Shown here in pieces: positions 46,146-58,069 of a stretch of DNA of 64,000 bases. The DNA comes from Triticum aestivum. Lineage: Eukaryota > Streptophyta > Magnoliopsida > Poales > Poaceae. The notes under the pieces were generated by a model, which saw only the letters and a list, made by a program, of their open reading frames with translations, was not told where the DNA came from and searched no databases. Position numbers and translations under genes: made by a program. The DNA lies in contig NC_057795.1 of the NCBI RefSeq assembly GCF_018294505.1, forward strand, positions 521,797,184 to 521,861,183, in the 5' to 3' direction. Each line of letters begins with the position of its first letter. Position 1 is the first letter of the stretch.

Positions 46146-46490
46146 TTAGCCCCCGAACTTGCCTTCAATGACGATGTAGTATGCCGATTTATGTCTTCAA
46201 CTTTGCAAGGCGGGTTCTTTACCATACTCCGGAGAGATGATAGTCCAGTATCGGTTTTTTTGCGTCCAGTCTTTATGATTCCTTCCTATCGACACCTCGA
46301 TTTCCACACATTGAACAAATGCAAACGGTCTGTAACCTTTTTACAATTTAACCATTTACCAAGTGCGGGTGGCGTCTATATAACGAGGTTAGACCACCAG
46401 ACGCCACCTCACATCGCCCAAAGCGCATCGGAGCAAACCACAAAAAACTCCAAACCATGGAAAGCGCCCCTGGCTCCTCCTCGCGCCCCC

Positions 46491-49042
46491 ATGGCCAAGT
46501 TGGTCAGTATCCCACCTTCAGCTGAATCAACTTCAGATGCAAGGATATCTACCCCCCCCCTCGTGGATCTAGTCTTCGTGAGGGCAGGATTTGCTTCTAT
46601 GGGCAATGATGTGTTAGCAGAGAACTTCCCCAACCCCGGCCAAGAGGAGAGAGTGTGCTTCATTTCGTTCCTTCTGAGGGGCATAGGATTCCCAATCCAA
46701 CCCTTCCTCAGGGGTCTATTGAGATTCTATGGGATCCGGCTGCACAATCTCACGCCAGGTTCTATCCTGCACATTTCTGGTTTTGTCGCTCTCTGTGAAT
46801 CGTTTTTAGGCTGTGAGGCTCATTTCGAACTATGGAGAAAGTTCCTTTGCCTCATCCCCATCATCAAGGTGGAGGGTCTATATTCGAAGTGGGCAGCGCC
46901 AAAGTATGGCGCATAGCCGGATCAGGCTACCCTGTTGGGACTGCGAAAAGGGGGTCCAAAGAATGGTCTTTGGAATGGTTTTACACCGAGGATGTTCCCC
47001 TTCCAAACCTAGTACGGCGCAGACTTCCCGAATTTTCCAGCGCTCCTTTGAAGAAGCTACTCAACTGGCGCCCCAGGTCTCCCAAGCAAGAGGACGGTGC
47101 GGAGGTAATGAGACTAGTTAGCAAGGTCAGACTACTTGCCCATTCCGGACTCTCTATCATTGAAGTCATGACAATCGCGATAAAATGATGCATCCAGCCT
47201 CTCCATTCTAGATTAACCCCTTTATGGTGCTATAACGGGGAGGATGACGTGTCTCATTATAGGTGAGAGGGTCCGGATAACCAAGCCGCTTTGCCTGCCA
47301 TGCTGCCGACCTTTATAAAGGGGAAGAAGAAGTTTCGCCCATTTAAATTGTCGGGAAGGTTTTTCCATGTACAACCCAATTGAATGGGTAAGTTGATCAT
47401 TTATGAGCACTTATTTTTCCTTACTGTTGGGATTCACTAATCAAACTACTCTGGTTGCTTTAAAGCAGACGTGGAGGAAGCTAGTTGAAAACATCTATAG
47501 CCCTCCCCCTCAACCAGAGGACCATGATCGCAACGAAGACCCCGGATTCGATGAGGATCCGGATATATTTGTAGAATTTGATGATGGAGTCTATTATCAA
47601 GCGATGCTTGACGGCTCAGAGGTAGCCATTGTGGCCGACTACCCCGACCTCTACCCTTTCTTTAAGGGAAGTGTTCGGAAATCATTCTAACAGAGAGATA
47701 CCTCCACTCGCATCTCACCCACCACACTGAACTGCGCTTTACAGGATTGGCCCTTAGCGAGCCGCACTCAATCACGGGCGGCCAAGAGGAAGACAGCGCC
47801 TTCGCAGGGTGAGCGTGCGAAACGAAAGGAGACTGAGAGCGCCACTGAGCCCCCTCCGTCACCAAAGAGATACATTCCTCACTTCATGCCTAGGCATAAG
47901 GCCAAATTGTCATTTTCCTCCCCCTTCTATCATCTCAGGAGAGGTACATAGCAAACCATACCAAAGATCCTGGCCAGCCGAGCCGCAGCCAATCTGGCGC
48001 CGAACTCGTCAACTAGGATGGGGGCGCATATGGGGGTGGTGCCCACTCATCCACCTCATGAAGATCTGAAGTGGAGAGTGCGATGAATCATCGACGCTTA
48101 AAAGAGACCATGCGTTCCCCGACCTTCTCTGAGAAGGAATTTACCGCCCTCAGCACCATGGACGCATATATCCGAGCTGCCCGGGTTGGACTCACTGGAG
48201 TTACTCACCTATTCTCGAAGGATAAACAGGTGAAAAATTATGCAAATTTAATAGATATGTGCCACTAGCCCCTGAGACTTAAAGCGGTGGAGACTAACCG
48301 ATTGGAGGAGCTATAACTGCAGGTTCTCAAAGAGAAGAACAGCGCAGTGTCCGAGGAGCTCGAAACAAGCCAGACACAGCTAAATGATGTTGTCGCAGAG
48401 CTTGAAGAAATGAAGAGTGCTCCAAGGACCAGGGGCGAAAATAAAAAACTGAAGGAGGAAGTGAATAAGCACGCCGAAGAGATAAGGAGCTTAAAGGCTC
48501 AACTCTCGGATGCGTAGAAGAAGAACCAAAAGTTGAAGGGTGGAATATTCAGTATGACTCTTGAACCATACAGAGGAGTTTTATAATCCTATAATATGGA
48601 AAGTTATAATGCGGTTCTTGCCGGTCTGTTAACCGGCCGTCACGAAGAAGAAGTGTTTGGGTTCCAAGGCGGCATTCTAAAAGAACTGTCGAAACTGCAC
48701 GAGCGGGTCGGGAAAGCCAGGAAGAGTATGGTCAAAGCCCTATGGCCATCCGATGCCCCTCCTGAAAGTATGGAGGGGTTGGTGGACCTATTCAAGGGTA
48801 CTCGATGTCGTTTCGAGTTATGGAAGACGTTCGAATGCTGGGAAGGTGCACAAGAGTCATGGACAATGGTGAAGACGCGCTACACCGGGCTTGATCCAAA
48901 TAATATGGCCCGAGTTGGACATCAGGGGCCAGATGGAAAAGAAATTCCTATAAACTTGGTATATGACCAAGTGATGACAGCGGTGAAATATTCGCAAGAA
49001 GACTGTAATCTAGATAGTCTGATAGATGGTTTAGAAAATTAG
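46491..49042 (+). pseudogene. Antisense gene of element A: PF04195-like plus coiled coil (broken)
   Basis: The frame from ATG 46491 (MAKLVSIPPSAEST) reaches the family core GFPIQPFLRGLLRFYGIRLHNL and FVALCESFLGCEAHF, then shifts near 46905 to the frame with GSKEWSLEWFYTEDVPLPN (to 47188). A segment after a probable acceptor near 47467 (WRKLVENIYSPPPQ) runs to 47690. A Lys/Glu-rich coiled coil lies at 48310-48520 (ELETSQTQLNDVVAELEEM) with stops, and a final intact 148-codon frame (48596-49042) holds HERVGKARKSMVKALWP and a compact C-terminal domain. The arrangement (globular domain, acidic middle, coiled coil, C-terminal domain) parallels the antisense gene of the GC-rich element. It reads against gag-pol and converges on integrase. 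Role unknown. Confidence 0.75.
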
Positions 49043-50140
49043 TAGGCATTCGATTCTATGTAATAATTTTACTTTATCATCGAACTTTATCTCTAGCAGA
49101 ACTTGTAAAAATTTGTCACGCAGGCCTTCGGCTTTGGCCTCCGAACCAAGAAGTTGGAGTGTTTCCGGATACTATGTTGAATACGAAACATTTAGTATGT
49201 ATGGAAACCAGGCAATCCAGTCGTATTGCTCAAATAGACAAAATGTGTTCGGGGAGTTATGTTATATTACTGCTTAACGTAAGAAACATCTTCCAAGGAA
49301 AATAGTTCCATTAGGGGTTCCTTTCCTTGGGTCGACATGTTGAATTATGCATGCCTAGGCTTGTATCCAAATGATGGGCAGCCTATCCCATAGTTGTTGC
49401 AAACACAAAATAGTCCTTCGTTGTTTGCCGACCAATTATTCGCTTAAGAACGCTAGCTTTCGGCTTCACCCATCTGAGGTACAGACCTGGATAACCCAGT
49501 TGTAACAATTGCAAAGGTACTCCCTTTACACCCTAGCCAAACAATCAGGGACGTAGGGTATAAGCACAGGAGCGAGGCAACCCAGCTTGGCAAAAACTTA
49601 AGTCATAGAGGTGCATATAATGGCAAAAGATGAATAAAACAATCGACATAGACAACGTAAGCTATAAGCTTTTAATAATAAGCTTCGTTAGAGAAGCCCC
49701 AGGTATAGTGGGGTGTATACATTTAAAGATGTGTACCCATAGTAGTGCGGTAGATCCGAACATACCATGGGATATAAAAAGGAAGAAAAAAAGGAGAGGG
49801 GAATAGGAAAAACCTAGGCAAAATAAAACATAAAGAGGCCGAACTATGCGTAAAATCTTCGGAGCCGCTCGGCGTTCCATGGGTTCGGCTCAAGGCGATT
49901 ATCCACTGCATTGCGAAGGCGATAGGCTTCTCCTGTAAGGACTTCATCTATGATGAAGGGTCACTCCCATTTTGGTTTGAGCTTGTCCTTTCTCTTTTTT
50001 GGGAGGCGTAAAACAAGTTCTCTGACATTGTATGTCTTAGCTCGCACTTCTCTGCTTTGGTATCACCTGGCCTGTTGTTGATAAAATGCGGAACGAGCCT
50101 TTGCAACGTCGCGCTCCTCTTCGAGCCTGTCTAGGTCATC

Positions 50141-50979
50141 CTACCAATCTAATTCGGCTTCTGGCTCTTCGTACATGCGCACTCGAGGTGGGTCATCAAT
50201 AATGTCGCATGGCAATACAACTTTTGCACCGTACACCATAAAGAAAGGTGTGTATCCGGTCGTTCGATTGGGCTTGGTCCGTAGCGCCCAGAGTACGGAA
50301 TTGAGTTCCTCAACCCAGTGCTTATCTGATTCTTGTAAGGAGCACACCAGTCTGGGCTTAATGCCACTCATGATTATACCATTGGCCCGTTCAACTTGGT
50401 CGATTGTTTGAGGATGGTATACAGATGCATAGTCGAGTTTAATGCCCAACTTGGCACACTAAGTTTCACCTCATCAGTTGTAAAGTTGGAGCCATTATCA
50501 GTGATGACACTGTGCGGGATACCATAACGGTGTAAGACGTCGGATATAAAGTCAATCAATGGCCCTGCTTCAACTATTTTTACTAGTTTGGCCTCTATCC
50601 AGTTAGTGAATTTGTCTACCATCACCAGCAAATATTTCTTTTTTGTGCCTTCCCCTTTAAGGGGACCAACCATATCAAGCCACCGGATCGCAAAGCGCCA
50701 GGTAATGGGGATTGCTCTTAAGGTTGTGGGAGGCATATGACTTTGGTTGGCGAAAAGCTGACAGCCCACACAATGTTGGACAAGGGCTTGTGCGTCTGCT
50801 CGTGACATAGGCCAGAAAAATCCTGTCCTGAAAGCTTTTCTTACGAGGGCCCGAGCTGCAGCATGATGACCGCCCAGACCAGCATGTATTTCTGCCAAGA
50901 ATTGCCTTCCCTCCTCTTCGGAGATGCACCTTTGGAGGACTCCGGTAGTGCTCTTTTTATATAGTTCACCCTCGTGCAC
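50141..50979 (-). pseudogene. Element A integrase (frameshifted)
   Basis: The frame 50374-50979 has the H-H-C-C zinc region (GGHHAAARALVRK, QHCVGCQLF), the first Asp (RWLDMVGPLKGEG) and second Asp (VITDNGSNFT). The frame then shifts near 50450 into 50141-50449 with ASVYHPQTIDQVERANG, which carries the catalytic Glu, and a C-terminal GYTPFFMVYGAKVVLP segment. No chromodomain follows, in keeping with the Tat group. All three catalytic residues are still readable. Confidence 0.9.
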
Positions 50980-51346
50980 TTTGTAGGCTTTAGAGCGCCG
51001 AACTATGCAATGAGCTTCATTCTAATTCTCGGGAAGCTCCTGCCTATTAAAGTAGGCCAGGAAGGGTTCGGTCCATGGAGCGATAACAGACATGATCTCA
51101 TGAGAAGAGGGTGTTATTTCGATATCCGGACCCCCGACGGTATCTCAATTGTGTTTGGTTCCTGGGGGTGTGACCAGGTCCATACTAGATTCTCTGCTCT
51201 CACCCTGCCATACTACGGATGGCTTAAAGAGCCTTTCCACGAAGGTGTTAGGTGGCACAGGGTTGCACTTAGTGCCCATGCGAGTGAGGATGTCGGCTGC
51301 CTAGTTACTGTCTCGAGCAACATGATGGAATTCAAGTCCCTAAACC

Positions 51347-52869
51347 CTATACAGCGTTTCGATATGCCGCCATTTTTGGATCTTTTGCATCGAACTCTCC
51401 ATTGACCTGGGATAGGCGTTGTATACCCATGGAGACAGCCATGCGAAGACCATGTAGATTGGAGTCCACATACATGATTTGTAACACGTAGTAGACTGTG
51501 TCCCCGGTGGGGGATGTCAAGATGACGCCAGCCCCCAGTCCGGCTAGCATTTTGGAGCCGTTAAAGTACATAATCCAGATGGAGTATGAACAATACTCTT
51601 TAGGGAGTTCGGCTTCCGTCCATTCAGCTACAAAGTCGGCCAGTACTTGAGATTTAATAGCCTGGCGTGGCTTGTATATTATTTCGAACGTTAGAAGTTC
51701 GATGGCCCACTTGGCTATGCGGCCGGTGGCATCCCTGTTGTTAATAATGTTGTTAAGTAGTACTTCCGATGCCACTATGATCAAACACTCTTGAAAATAG
51801 TGTCATAGTTTTTAGGATGCCATGAAGACCGTATAGACTATCTTTTGGTAGTGGGGGTATCGGGATTTGCATGGTGTGAGGACCTTCGATGCATAATAAA
51901 CTGGTTTTTGGGTGGGGAATTTATGTCCCTCTGCCCCTCACTCGACGACGAGTACGACACTGACTACCTGGTTAGTTGCCAAGATATACAACAACATAGG
52001 CTCGCCAACACTTGGGGCTGCTAAGATTGGGTTGCTTGTGAGTAGGGCCTTGATTTCTTCCAATTAGGTTGTGGCAGCATCCGTCCATTCAAAGCTATCA
52101 GTGCGTCTTAGTAGCTTATAGAGTGGTAATGCTTTTTCTCCTAATCTCGAAATGAAGCGGCTTAAGGCCGCGATGCACCCTGCTAGTTTTTGGACTTGCT
52201 TTAGGTCTATTGTTATAGCCAATTGTGACAAAGCTCGGATCTTAGCTGGGTTTGCTTCAATTCTTCTATGGGAAATAATGAACCCTAGTAATTTTCCGGC
52301 TAGAACTCCAAAGACACATTTTTCCAGATTGAGCCGTATATCGTATCTTCAGAGGTTATCGAAGGTGAGGCAAAGATCGTCCACTAGTGTTTCAATGTCT
52401 TCTGTCTTGATGACCACGTCGTCCACATATGCTTCGACTGTTTTGCCGATTTTTTTTCCAAGCATGTTTGAATCATACGTTGGTAAGTGGCGCTAGCGTT
52501 TTTGAGCCCAAAGGGCATAGCGTTGAAACAGAAAGGGCCATATGGGGTGATGAACAGAGTTGCAGCCTGATCTGATTCCTTCATTTTAATCTGATGGTAT
52601 CTAGAATAGGTGTTGAGGAAACACAATGAATCGTGTCTTGCAGTCACATCAATGATCTGGTCAATACGGGGTAGCGGGAAAGGATCTTTAGTGCAGGCCT
52701 TATTTAGGTCTTTGAAGTCGACGCAAAGGCACCAGGATTGGTCCTTCTTTGGTACCATGACCAAGTTGGCTAACCAATCTGTATGTTTAATTTCCCTCAT
52801 AAACCCGGCTTCTAGCAGTTTGGTTAGCTCTTCTCCCATGGCTTGATGCCTGGGTTTGGAAATCGCCAC
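51347..52869 (-). pseudogene. Element A reverse transcriptase and RNase H (broken)
   Basis: RT at 52384-52869 shows LCVDFKDLNKAC, PLPRIDQIID and MPFGLKNASATYQR. The AYVDD catalytic box is present at about 52425 but in another frame, so a shift lies just before it. Several stops follow in the connection region. The 51347-51784 frame has the first RNase H end (NRDATGRIAKWAIELLTFEI) and the start of a second, archaeal-type RNase H (MYFNGSKMLAGLGAGVIL). A pair of RNase H domains marks the Tat lineage. A segment of the second domain around the conserved NNxAEYEA motif is missing. Confidence 0.88.
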
Positions 52870-52886
52870 AGTGTCTGCTTCACGGG

Positions 52887-53798
52887 TTAAAACCCCTTAA
52901 TTATGTTTAGGTTGTGTTTGGCCAGCCTGCGTGGGATGCCGGTCATGTCCAAAGGGTGCGAGGCAAAACTATCCCAATTTTCGTGCAAGAATGTACGTAA
53001 AGCGGCATCCACTACTGGATCCACCTGTGCTCCAATAGACGCTGTCTTGTTGGGGTCCGTCGGGTGCACTTGAAATTTAACTATTTCCTCAGCTGGCTTG
53101 AAAGAGGTGGATTTAGGTCTCTTATCATGGATCACATCGTCCTTGTCCTCTATGGACCGTAGGGTGGTTAGTTCTTTGGCCGCTAGGACTTCGGATAATG
53201 CCTCGAGCGCCAGGGATGCGATTTTGTTTCTGGCACGGAGTGCTTTGTCCGGGTCGCTCGAGATTGTGATGATTCTGTGGGGTCCGGGCATTTTAAGCTT
53301 CATATACCCATAATGGGGTATAGCTTGGAAGTGTGAGAAAGCATCCCATCCGAGGATGGCGTGATACCCACTGTTGAAGGGGACCACATGAAAGAGCAAC
53401 TCTTCGGAACTGTAGTTTTTGGGCGTGCCGAATACCACATCCAGTTTAATTCTCCCAAAGCATCGTGCTTCTCGACTAGGGATGATGCCTCAAGAGGTGG
53501 TGTTGCTTTTCTCAATGCGTGATCTATCAATCTACATTTTGTCGAGTGTGTCTTCATAGATGAGGTTAAACCCACTGCCTCCGTCCATGAGCACCTTGGT
53601 AAGTCGAAAACCGTCCACAATGGGGTTTAGGACTAGGGCGGCGGGTGCTCGGACTGACCAAGCCTTTGGTTCGTCTTTGGCGGTGAAGGTTATTGTTGCG
53701 TCGTTCCATGGGCTTTGTGTGGTAACTTGGTGGACTTCGGCAAGGTCACGGAGTGCCCTTTTTCGCCAATTATTTGAAGAAAAGGTCTCGATGACCAT
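52887..53798 (-). pseudogene. Element A protease region
   Basis: The 53532-53798 frame carries RALRDLAEVH, then LTKVLMDGGSGFNLIYEDTL. Its active-site Asp-Gly-Gly is intact for this group (DGGS in place of DTG). The second part continues in a new frame (52887-53438) with VPFNSGYHAILGWDAFSHF, the flap and second-loop segment, and a linker to RT. A frameshift separates the halves near 53440-53530. Confidence 0.82.
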
Positions 53799-53805
53799 GA
53801 CGACA

Positions 53806-54936
53806 TTAAAACTGTTCCTCTCTGGGGATTATTCCTCTGGAGTGATGGTGGCGAGGATGGCCTCTCCGCCGGAGTACCCAACATGCTCGGAGGCTATGGG
53901 TTGGGTTTGTGCTCGGAGTCTCATGTATTGGACAGGGCTTGTCAAGGAGTTCGTCAAGAACGGACCTATGTCCCGTAAAGGGTTTATTTTTTCTACCGAC
54001 AGACTGATGATCGAATGCCCCACTAGGGTGCATCCGTTTAGTCCGGGTCGCATACTGCTTAAAGGCAGCAGGCTCCAGTTGAGTTTTCTGGGCCTTCCAT
54101 GTGCTTTCCATTGCGTAGTACTTTTGCACTACCTATGATAGTTCCGTGAACCTCTGTATGTGATGACGGTCGAGGGCATTCAGTATTTCCTCGTCAGTAC
54201 AATTGCGATGGAAGACTGAGACTACATCATCATCGCATCAATCTTTCATCTTGCTTTTAACAAGTAGGAATATGGCCCAAAAGTGATGGACCATTTCCTA
54301 ATGTTGTTGTCATATATACATGATACATCAGGTCATATATGTCTAGAGGGCCTGAGTTGCTTGGAGAGTATTGATTGTGGTGGGTGGGTGGGTTAAAATT
54401 CGAATCCCGACCCACATCTATGCTTGGAGCTCGGAAAATATCCAAAGTGACCAGTTCGGGTCCGAGGAGATCCAAGTGCTCCCTCGATCCTACATCCGAG
54501 CCAGAGTTCGGAGGACGCGGAGTCCTGTATGAAGGGAGAGTATCCGGCTTGAGGGGTTCGGAGACCCAAACATATTTGGTTCTCAACATAGGGGTGGAGG
54601 TGTCCTCGGCTCGTTCCTCAATGACTGCTACCAGGTGTGTGATCGACGAGCGATAAATTTTCCTATGGTCAGGCTTAAGCCTGATCCGACCATAATCTGT
54701 TGAAACCCCAAGGGCGGCGATGCTATCTAGCAGCTCGTTTAAGGACAAGACATTTGTCAGATCCATCTTTTCGGAGTACTCAAGACCAATGTGAAGACGG
54801 TGTTCGGCGGTCATAGGGGGTGTGTAGGCTTGATGACCGTACGGGTGCCTATGACGAGACCGCCGAGCTGGAGGGTCTGCCTAGAAGTTAGGCTCCTTCC
54901 AGAGGTGATATTGTCATTGATGACTAGGCGAGCCAT
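53806..54936 (-). pseudogene. Element A gag remnants
   Basis: ATG at 54936 (MARLVINDN) starts the frame 50 bases inside the LTR, matching the equivalent place in element B. It shifts into 54257-54814 (MDLTNVLSLNELLDSIAALGV), then stops. The C-terminal part 53806-54129 (GRKNKPFTGHRSVLDELLDKPC, NPTHSLRACWVL) is the segment before protease in this family. The usual retrotransposon gag core (the LxWxxL/F-type capsid segment) is not readable, so an internal deletion is likely. Confidence 0.7.
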
Positions 54937-54985
54937 AGATCGCTTTTTCGGGACTACACAACAGAGCTCTCAATGAAAGCACCAA

Positions 54986-55457
54986 TGTCGGTGTCAAAAC
55001 CGGTAGATCTCGGGTAGGGGGGTGCAAGCTGTGCGTCTAAGGATCAATGGTAACAATGAACAAAGAGACACAATGTTTACCCAGGTTTGGGCCCTCTTAA
55101 AGGAGGTAAAACCCTATGTCCTGCTTGACTATATTCAATGAGTATAGGGGTTACAAGAGTTGATCTAGCTCGAGGTCGTAATGGTAAACCCTAGCTTGTC
55201 TAGCCTATGAGTGTTATGATAATAGCCTCTATGGACTAAACCCTTCGGTTTATATACACACCGGAGGGGCCTAGGGTTTGTACAAATTCGGTTCATAAGG
55301 GGAGGAGACAATACATATGGACTGTAATCTTGCCGTCCACGCACATAGGAATCCTACCCGAACACGGAGGATGGCCTTCTGCTTCATCACGGCCCATTCA
55401 GCCCGGCCCTCATCTTGGGCCGGACACCCGTGGACCCCCGAAATGAGGACTCCTTCA
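54986..55457 (-). repeat. 5' LTR of element A
   Basis: TGTCGGTGTCAAAACC to GACTCCTTCA, 472 bases. The neighbouring interior reads TTGGTGCTTTCATTGAGAG on the minus strand, the PBS region. TCCGG follows at 55458-55462. Confidence 0.93.
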
Positions 55458-55945
55458 TCCGGCTCTCCAATAACTGGGAGAGTCCCATTTAACTCCGGGT
55501 TTACCAACGGCGTGGTCTCATCTGGGTCTCCGATTGAAAGTTCCATGATAGGAGAGAGTCCGGCGGGGTCGATCCTCCCCTCGTCGGACAACACGATCTG
55601 CCCCGGTTCTAAGGCCGATGCAGGTGTGAACATTGACCCATGGACAGGATCTGATAGTGGATCCAAAGGTCCTTCTTCATGAGGGTGAGGGGCGGCAGTC
55701 GGGGCCGCGAACCCCTCGGATATCAGCAACGTAATTCAAGTTCCCAAACCTAATCTGGTGACCGGGGGCGTAACTGTCTACCTGCTCAAGGTGGTCGGTT
55801 AAGTCGGCACATAGCACGAAGCTGCCAAACACAAAGACTTGTCTGGGGAGAAAAGTCTCCCTGGACACAGCATCACCATTGATGAATAGGCGTGCTATCA
55901 ATCCTTCTATTGACAACACAGCAGAGCTATCAATAAAAGCACCAA
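55458..55945 (-). pseudogene. Element B gag N-terminal part, start codon lost
   Basis: The frame reads RLFINGDAVSRETFLPRQVFVFG and SYAPGHQIRFGNLNYVADIRG, the N-terminal gag of the Fatima-like family. It then passes through an acidic Pro-rich part to the element A insertion point. The codon aligned with the ATG of element A is ATA at 55898-55896, so the initiator is lost by one G-to-A change. A shift near 55700 separates the two open parts (55677-55973 and 55271-55729); the latter runs on into element A's LTR by chance. Confidence 0.72.
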
Positions 55946-56419
55946 TGTTAGTGTCAAAACCGGCAGATCTCAAGTAGGGGGCCTAAGCTGTGCGTCTGAG
56001 GATCAATGGTAACAATGGATGGAGGGACACAATGTTTACCCAGGTTCGGGCCCTCATAAAGGAGGTAAAACCCTATATCCTACTTGATTGTATTTGATGA
56101 GTATATGGGTTACAAGAGTTGATCTACCTCGAGATCGTAATCGCTGAACCCTAGCTTGTCTAGCCTATGAATATTATGATCCTGCCTCCGATCTAAACCC
56201 TCTAGTTTATATAGACGCCGGAGGGGCCTAGGATTGTACTGAGTCAGTTTACAGAGAAAGGAAATAGCATATCCGAACACCTAATCTTGTCATTCACGCA
56301 TACAGGAGTCCTAGCCAGACACGGGAGGTGGTCTTCTTCCTTTATCTTCACAGCCCATTAGCCCAGTGCATATTAAATAGGTAGGACGCCCGAGGACCCC
56401 TTAGTCCAGGACTCCCTCA
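55946..56419 (-). repeat. 5' LTR of element B
   Basis: TGTTAGTGTCAAAACCGG to GACTCCCTCA, 474 bases, clearly related to both LTRs of element A. The duplication on its right would be CCCAC (56420-56424); the partner is outside the window. Confidence 0.9.
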
Positions 56420-57015
56420 CCCACCTGCCTAAAGGGACCCACATGAACGTGGGTGGTGGGTCAATGCCCCACGCCTTGGTCCAGGCACACCAATATCCTC
56501 CCTGAAAGGAATATGATCATACCCCGAAGGGATAAGGTCAAGATCCCTAAAAGGGGGGATCGTAGTCTGTGGGGGAGGAAAGGATGGATTTCCTTCCTCC
56601 CCCTTGACCGCTGGCCCTAGTGGCTTGGACAGCAAGCCACCATCCCCCCATGCCTACATAAAGGTGAGGAGGCGCTGGGGACATCAGCCCTTGCATCCCT
56701 TGGCACCTATCCCTCCCGTTACTCCTCCTCCATGCAGCACTTGGCGAAGCCCTGCCGGTGTTTCGTTGTCGTCACGACCACCACGCCGTCGTACTGTCCT
56801 AGATACCATCAACCTCTACCCTCCCTTGAGGCATCAAGAAGGTGGAGACATCACCGAGTCATACGTGTGCACATCTCGGAGGTGTCGTTCGTCCGGTGCT
56901 GGATCGGATTGGATCACGAATGGAGTACGACTATGCCAACCATGATCTTCAGATCGTTAACACCTTTGGTCTACAAGGGTATGTAGACACCCCCCCTCTC
57001 GTTGCTAACATTTCC
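56420..57015 (+). mobile_element. Copia LTR fragment (Angela/BARE-like 3' portion)
   Basis: The second half contains landmarks I recall from the 3' part of this LTR type, in order: CACGACCACCACGCCGTCGT, ATACCATCAACCTC, ACATCTCGGAGGTG, TGGATCGGATTGGATCACG, GGTCTACAAGGGTATGTAGAC and CTCTCGTTGCTAAC. The left end is cut by element B. ORFs here (for example 56604-56945) are chance frames in GC-rich LTR sequence. Confidence 0.6.
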
Positions 57016-57034
57016 TGTTGGGGAACGTAGCATG
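57016..57034 (-). mobile_element. 19-base end of a Copia LTR
   Basis: TGTTGGGGAACGTAGCATG is the reverse of the usual ...CTACGTTCCCCAACA LTR end. It is left stranded between the preceding LTR fragment and the Gypsy LTR that begins at 57035. Confidence 0.5.
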
Positions 57035-58069
57035 TGATGACCCACAAGTGTAGGAGATCGCAACAGCTTTCGAGGGTAGAGTATTCAACCCAAATTTATC
57101 GATTCGACACAAGGGGAGCCAAAGAATATTCTTGAGTATTAGCAGTTGAGTTGTCAATTCAACCACACCTGGATAACTTAGTATCTGCAGCAAGGTATTT
57201 AGTAGCAAAGTAGTATGATAGTAATGGTAATGGTGGTCAAAGGTAAAGATAGTACTAGCAATATTTTTGGTGTTTTGTAGTGATTGTAACAGTAGCAAAG
57301 GAAAAGAAAATAAGCGAAGCACAATATATGAAAAGCTCGTAGGCAATGGATCAGTGATGGATAATTATGTTGGATGCGATTCCTCGTGTAATAGCTATAA
57401 CATAGGGTGACACGGAACTAGCTCCAATTCATCAATGTAATGTAGGCATGTATTCTGAATATAGTCATACGTGCTTATGGAAAAGAACTTGCATGACATC
57501 TTTTGTCCTACCCTCCCGTGGCAGCGGTGTCCTAGCGGAAACTAAGGGATATTAAGGCCTCCTTTTAATAGAGAACCGGACCAAAGCATTAACACATGGT
57601 GAATACATGAACTCCTCAAACTACGGTCATCTCTGAGAAGTATCCCGATTATTGTCACTTCGGGGTTGTCGGATCATAACACATAATAGGTGACTATAGA
57701 CTTGCAAGATAGGATCAAGAACACACATATATTGATGAAAACATAATATGCTCAGATCTGAAATCATGGCACTCGAGCCCTAGTGACAAGCATTAAGCAT
57801 AGCAAAGTCATAGCAACATCAATCTCAGAACATAGTGGATACTAGGGATCAAACCCTAACAAAACTAACTTGATTACATGGTAAATCTCATCCAACCAAT
57901 CACCGTCCAGCAAGCCTACGATGGAATTACTCACACACGGCGGTGAGCATCATTAAATTGGTGATGGAGGATGGTTGATGATGACGACGGTGACGAATCC
58001 CCCTCTCCGTAGCCCCGAACGGACTACAGATCAGCCCTCCCGAGAGAGATTAGGGCTTGGCAGCGGCTC
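57035..58069 (-). mobile_element. Partial Gypsy LTR, cut by the plus-strand Tat element
   Basis: Begins TGATGACCCACAAGTGTAGG, an LTR end I recall from a common Triticeae Gypsy family with ...GACGTATCA at its other end. About 1 kb is present before the insertion at 58070. There is no coding sequence. The last five bases GGCTC (58065-58069) would be the target site of the next element. Confidence 0.65.

Larger units (their letters stand above)
45674..55457 (-). mobile_element. Element A: Fatima-like Gypsy retrotransposon (Tat group) with antisense gene
   Basis: LTRs of 472 bases at 45674-46145 and 54986-55457 are flanked by TCCGG on both sides. The minus strand carries gag remnants, protease, RT, RNase H and integrase in that order from right to left. 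The plus strand carries an antisense gene between the 3' LTR and integrase. LTR copies differ at roughly a tenth of positions by eye, making this one of the older insertions here. 49043-50140 lies between the converging antisense gene and integrase and shows no gene. Confidence 0.92.

Noticed and set aside
54986..56419. A tandem-LTR element formed by unequal recombination between three LTRs
   Set aside because: The TCCGG duplication around 45674-55457 and the open frame of B across the healed junction fit nested insertion better.
56604..56986. Overlapping plus-strand ORFs
   Set aside because: They fall in Copia LTR sequence, overlap one another in different frames and match no domain.
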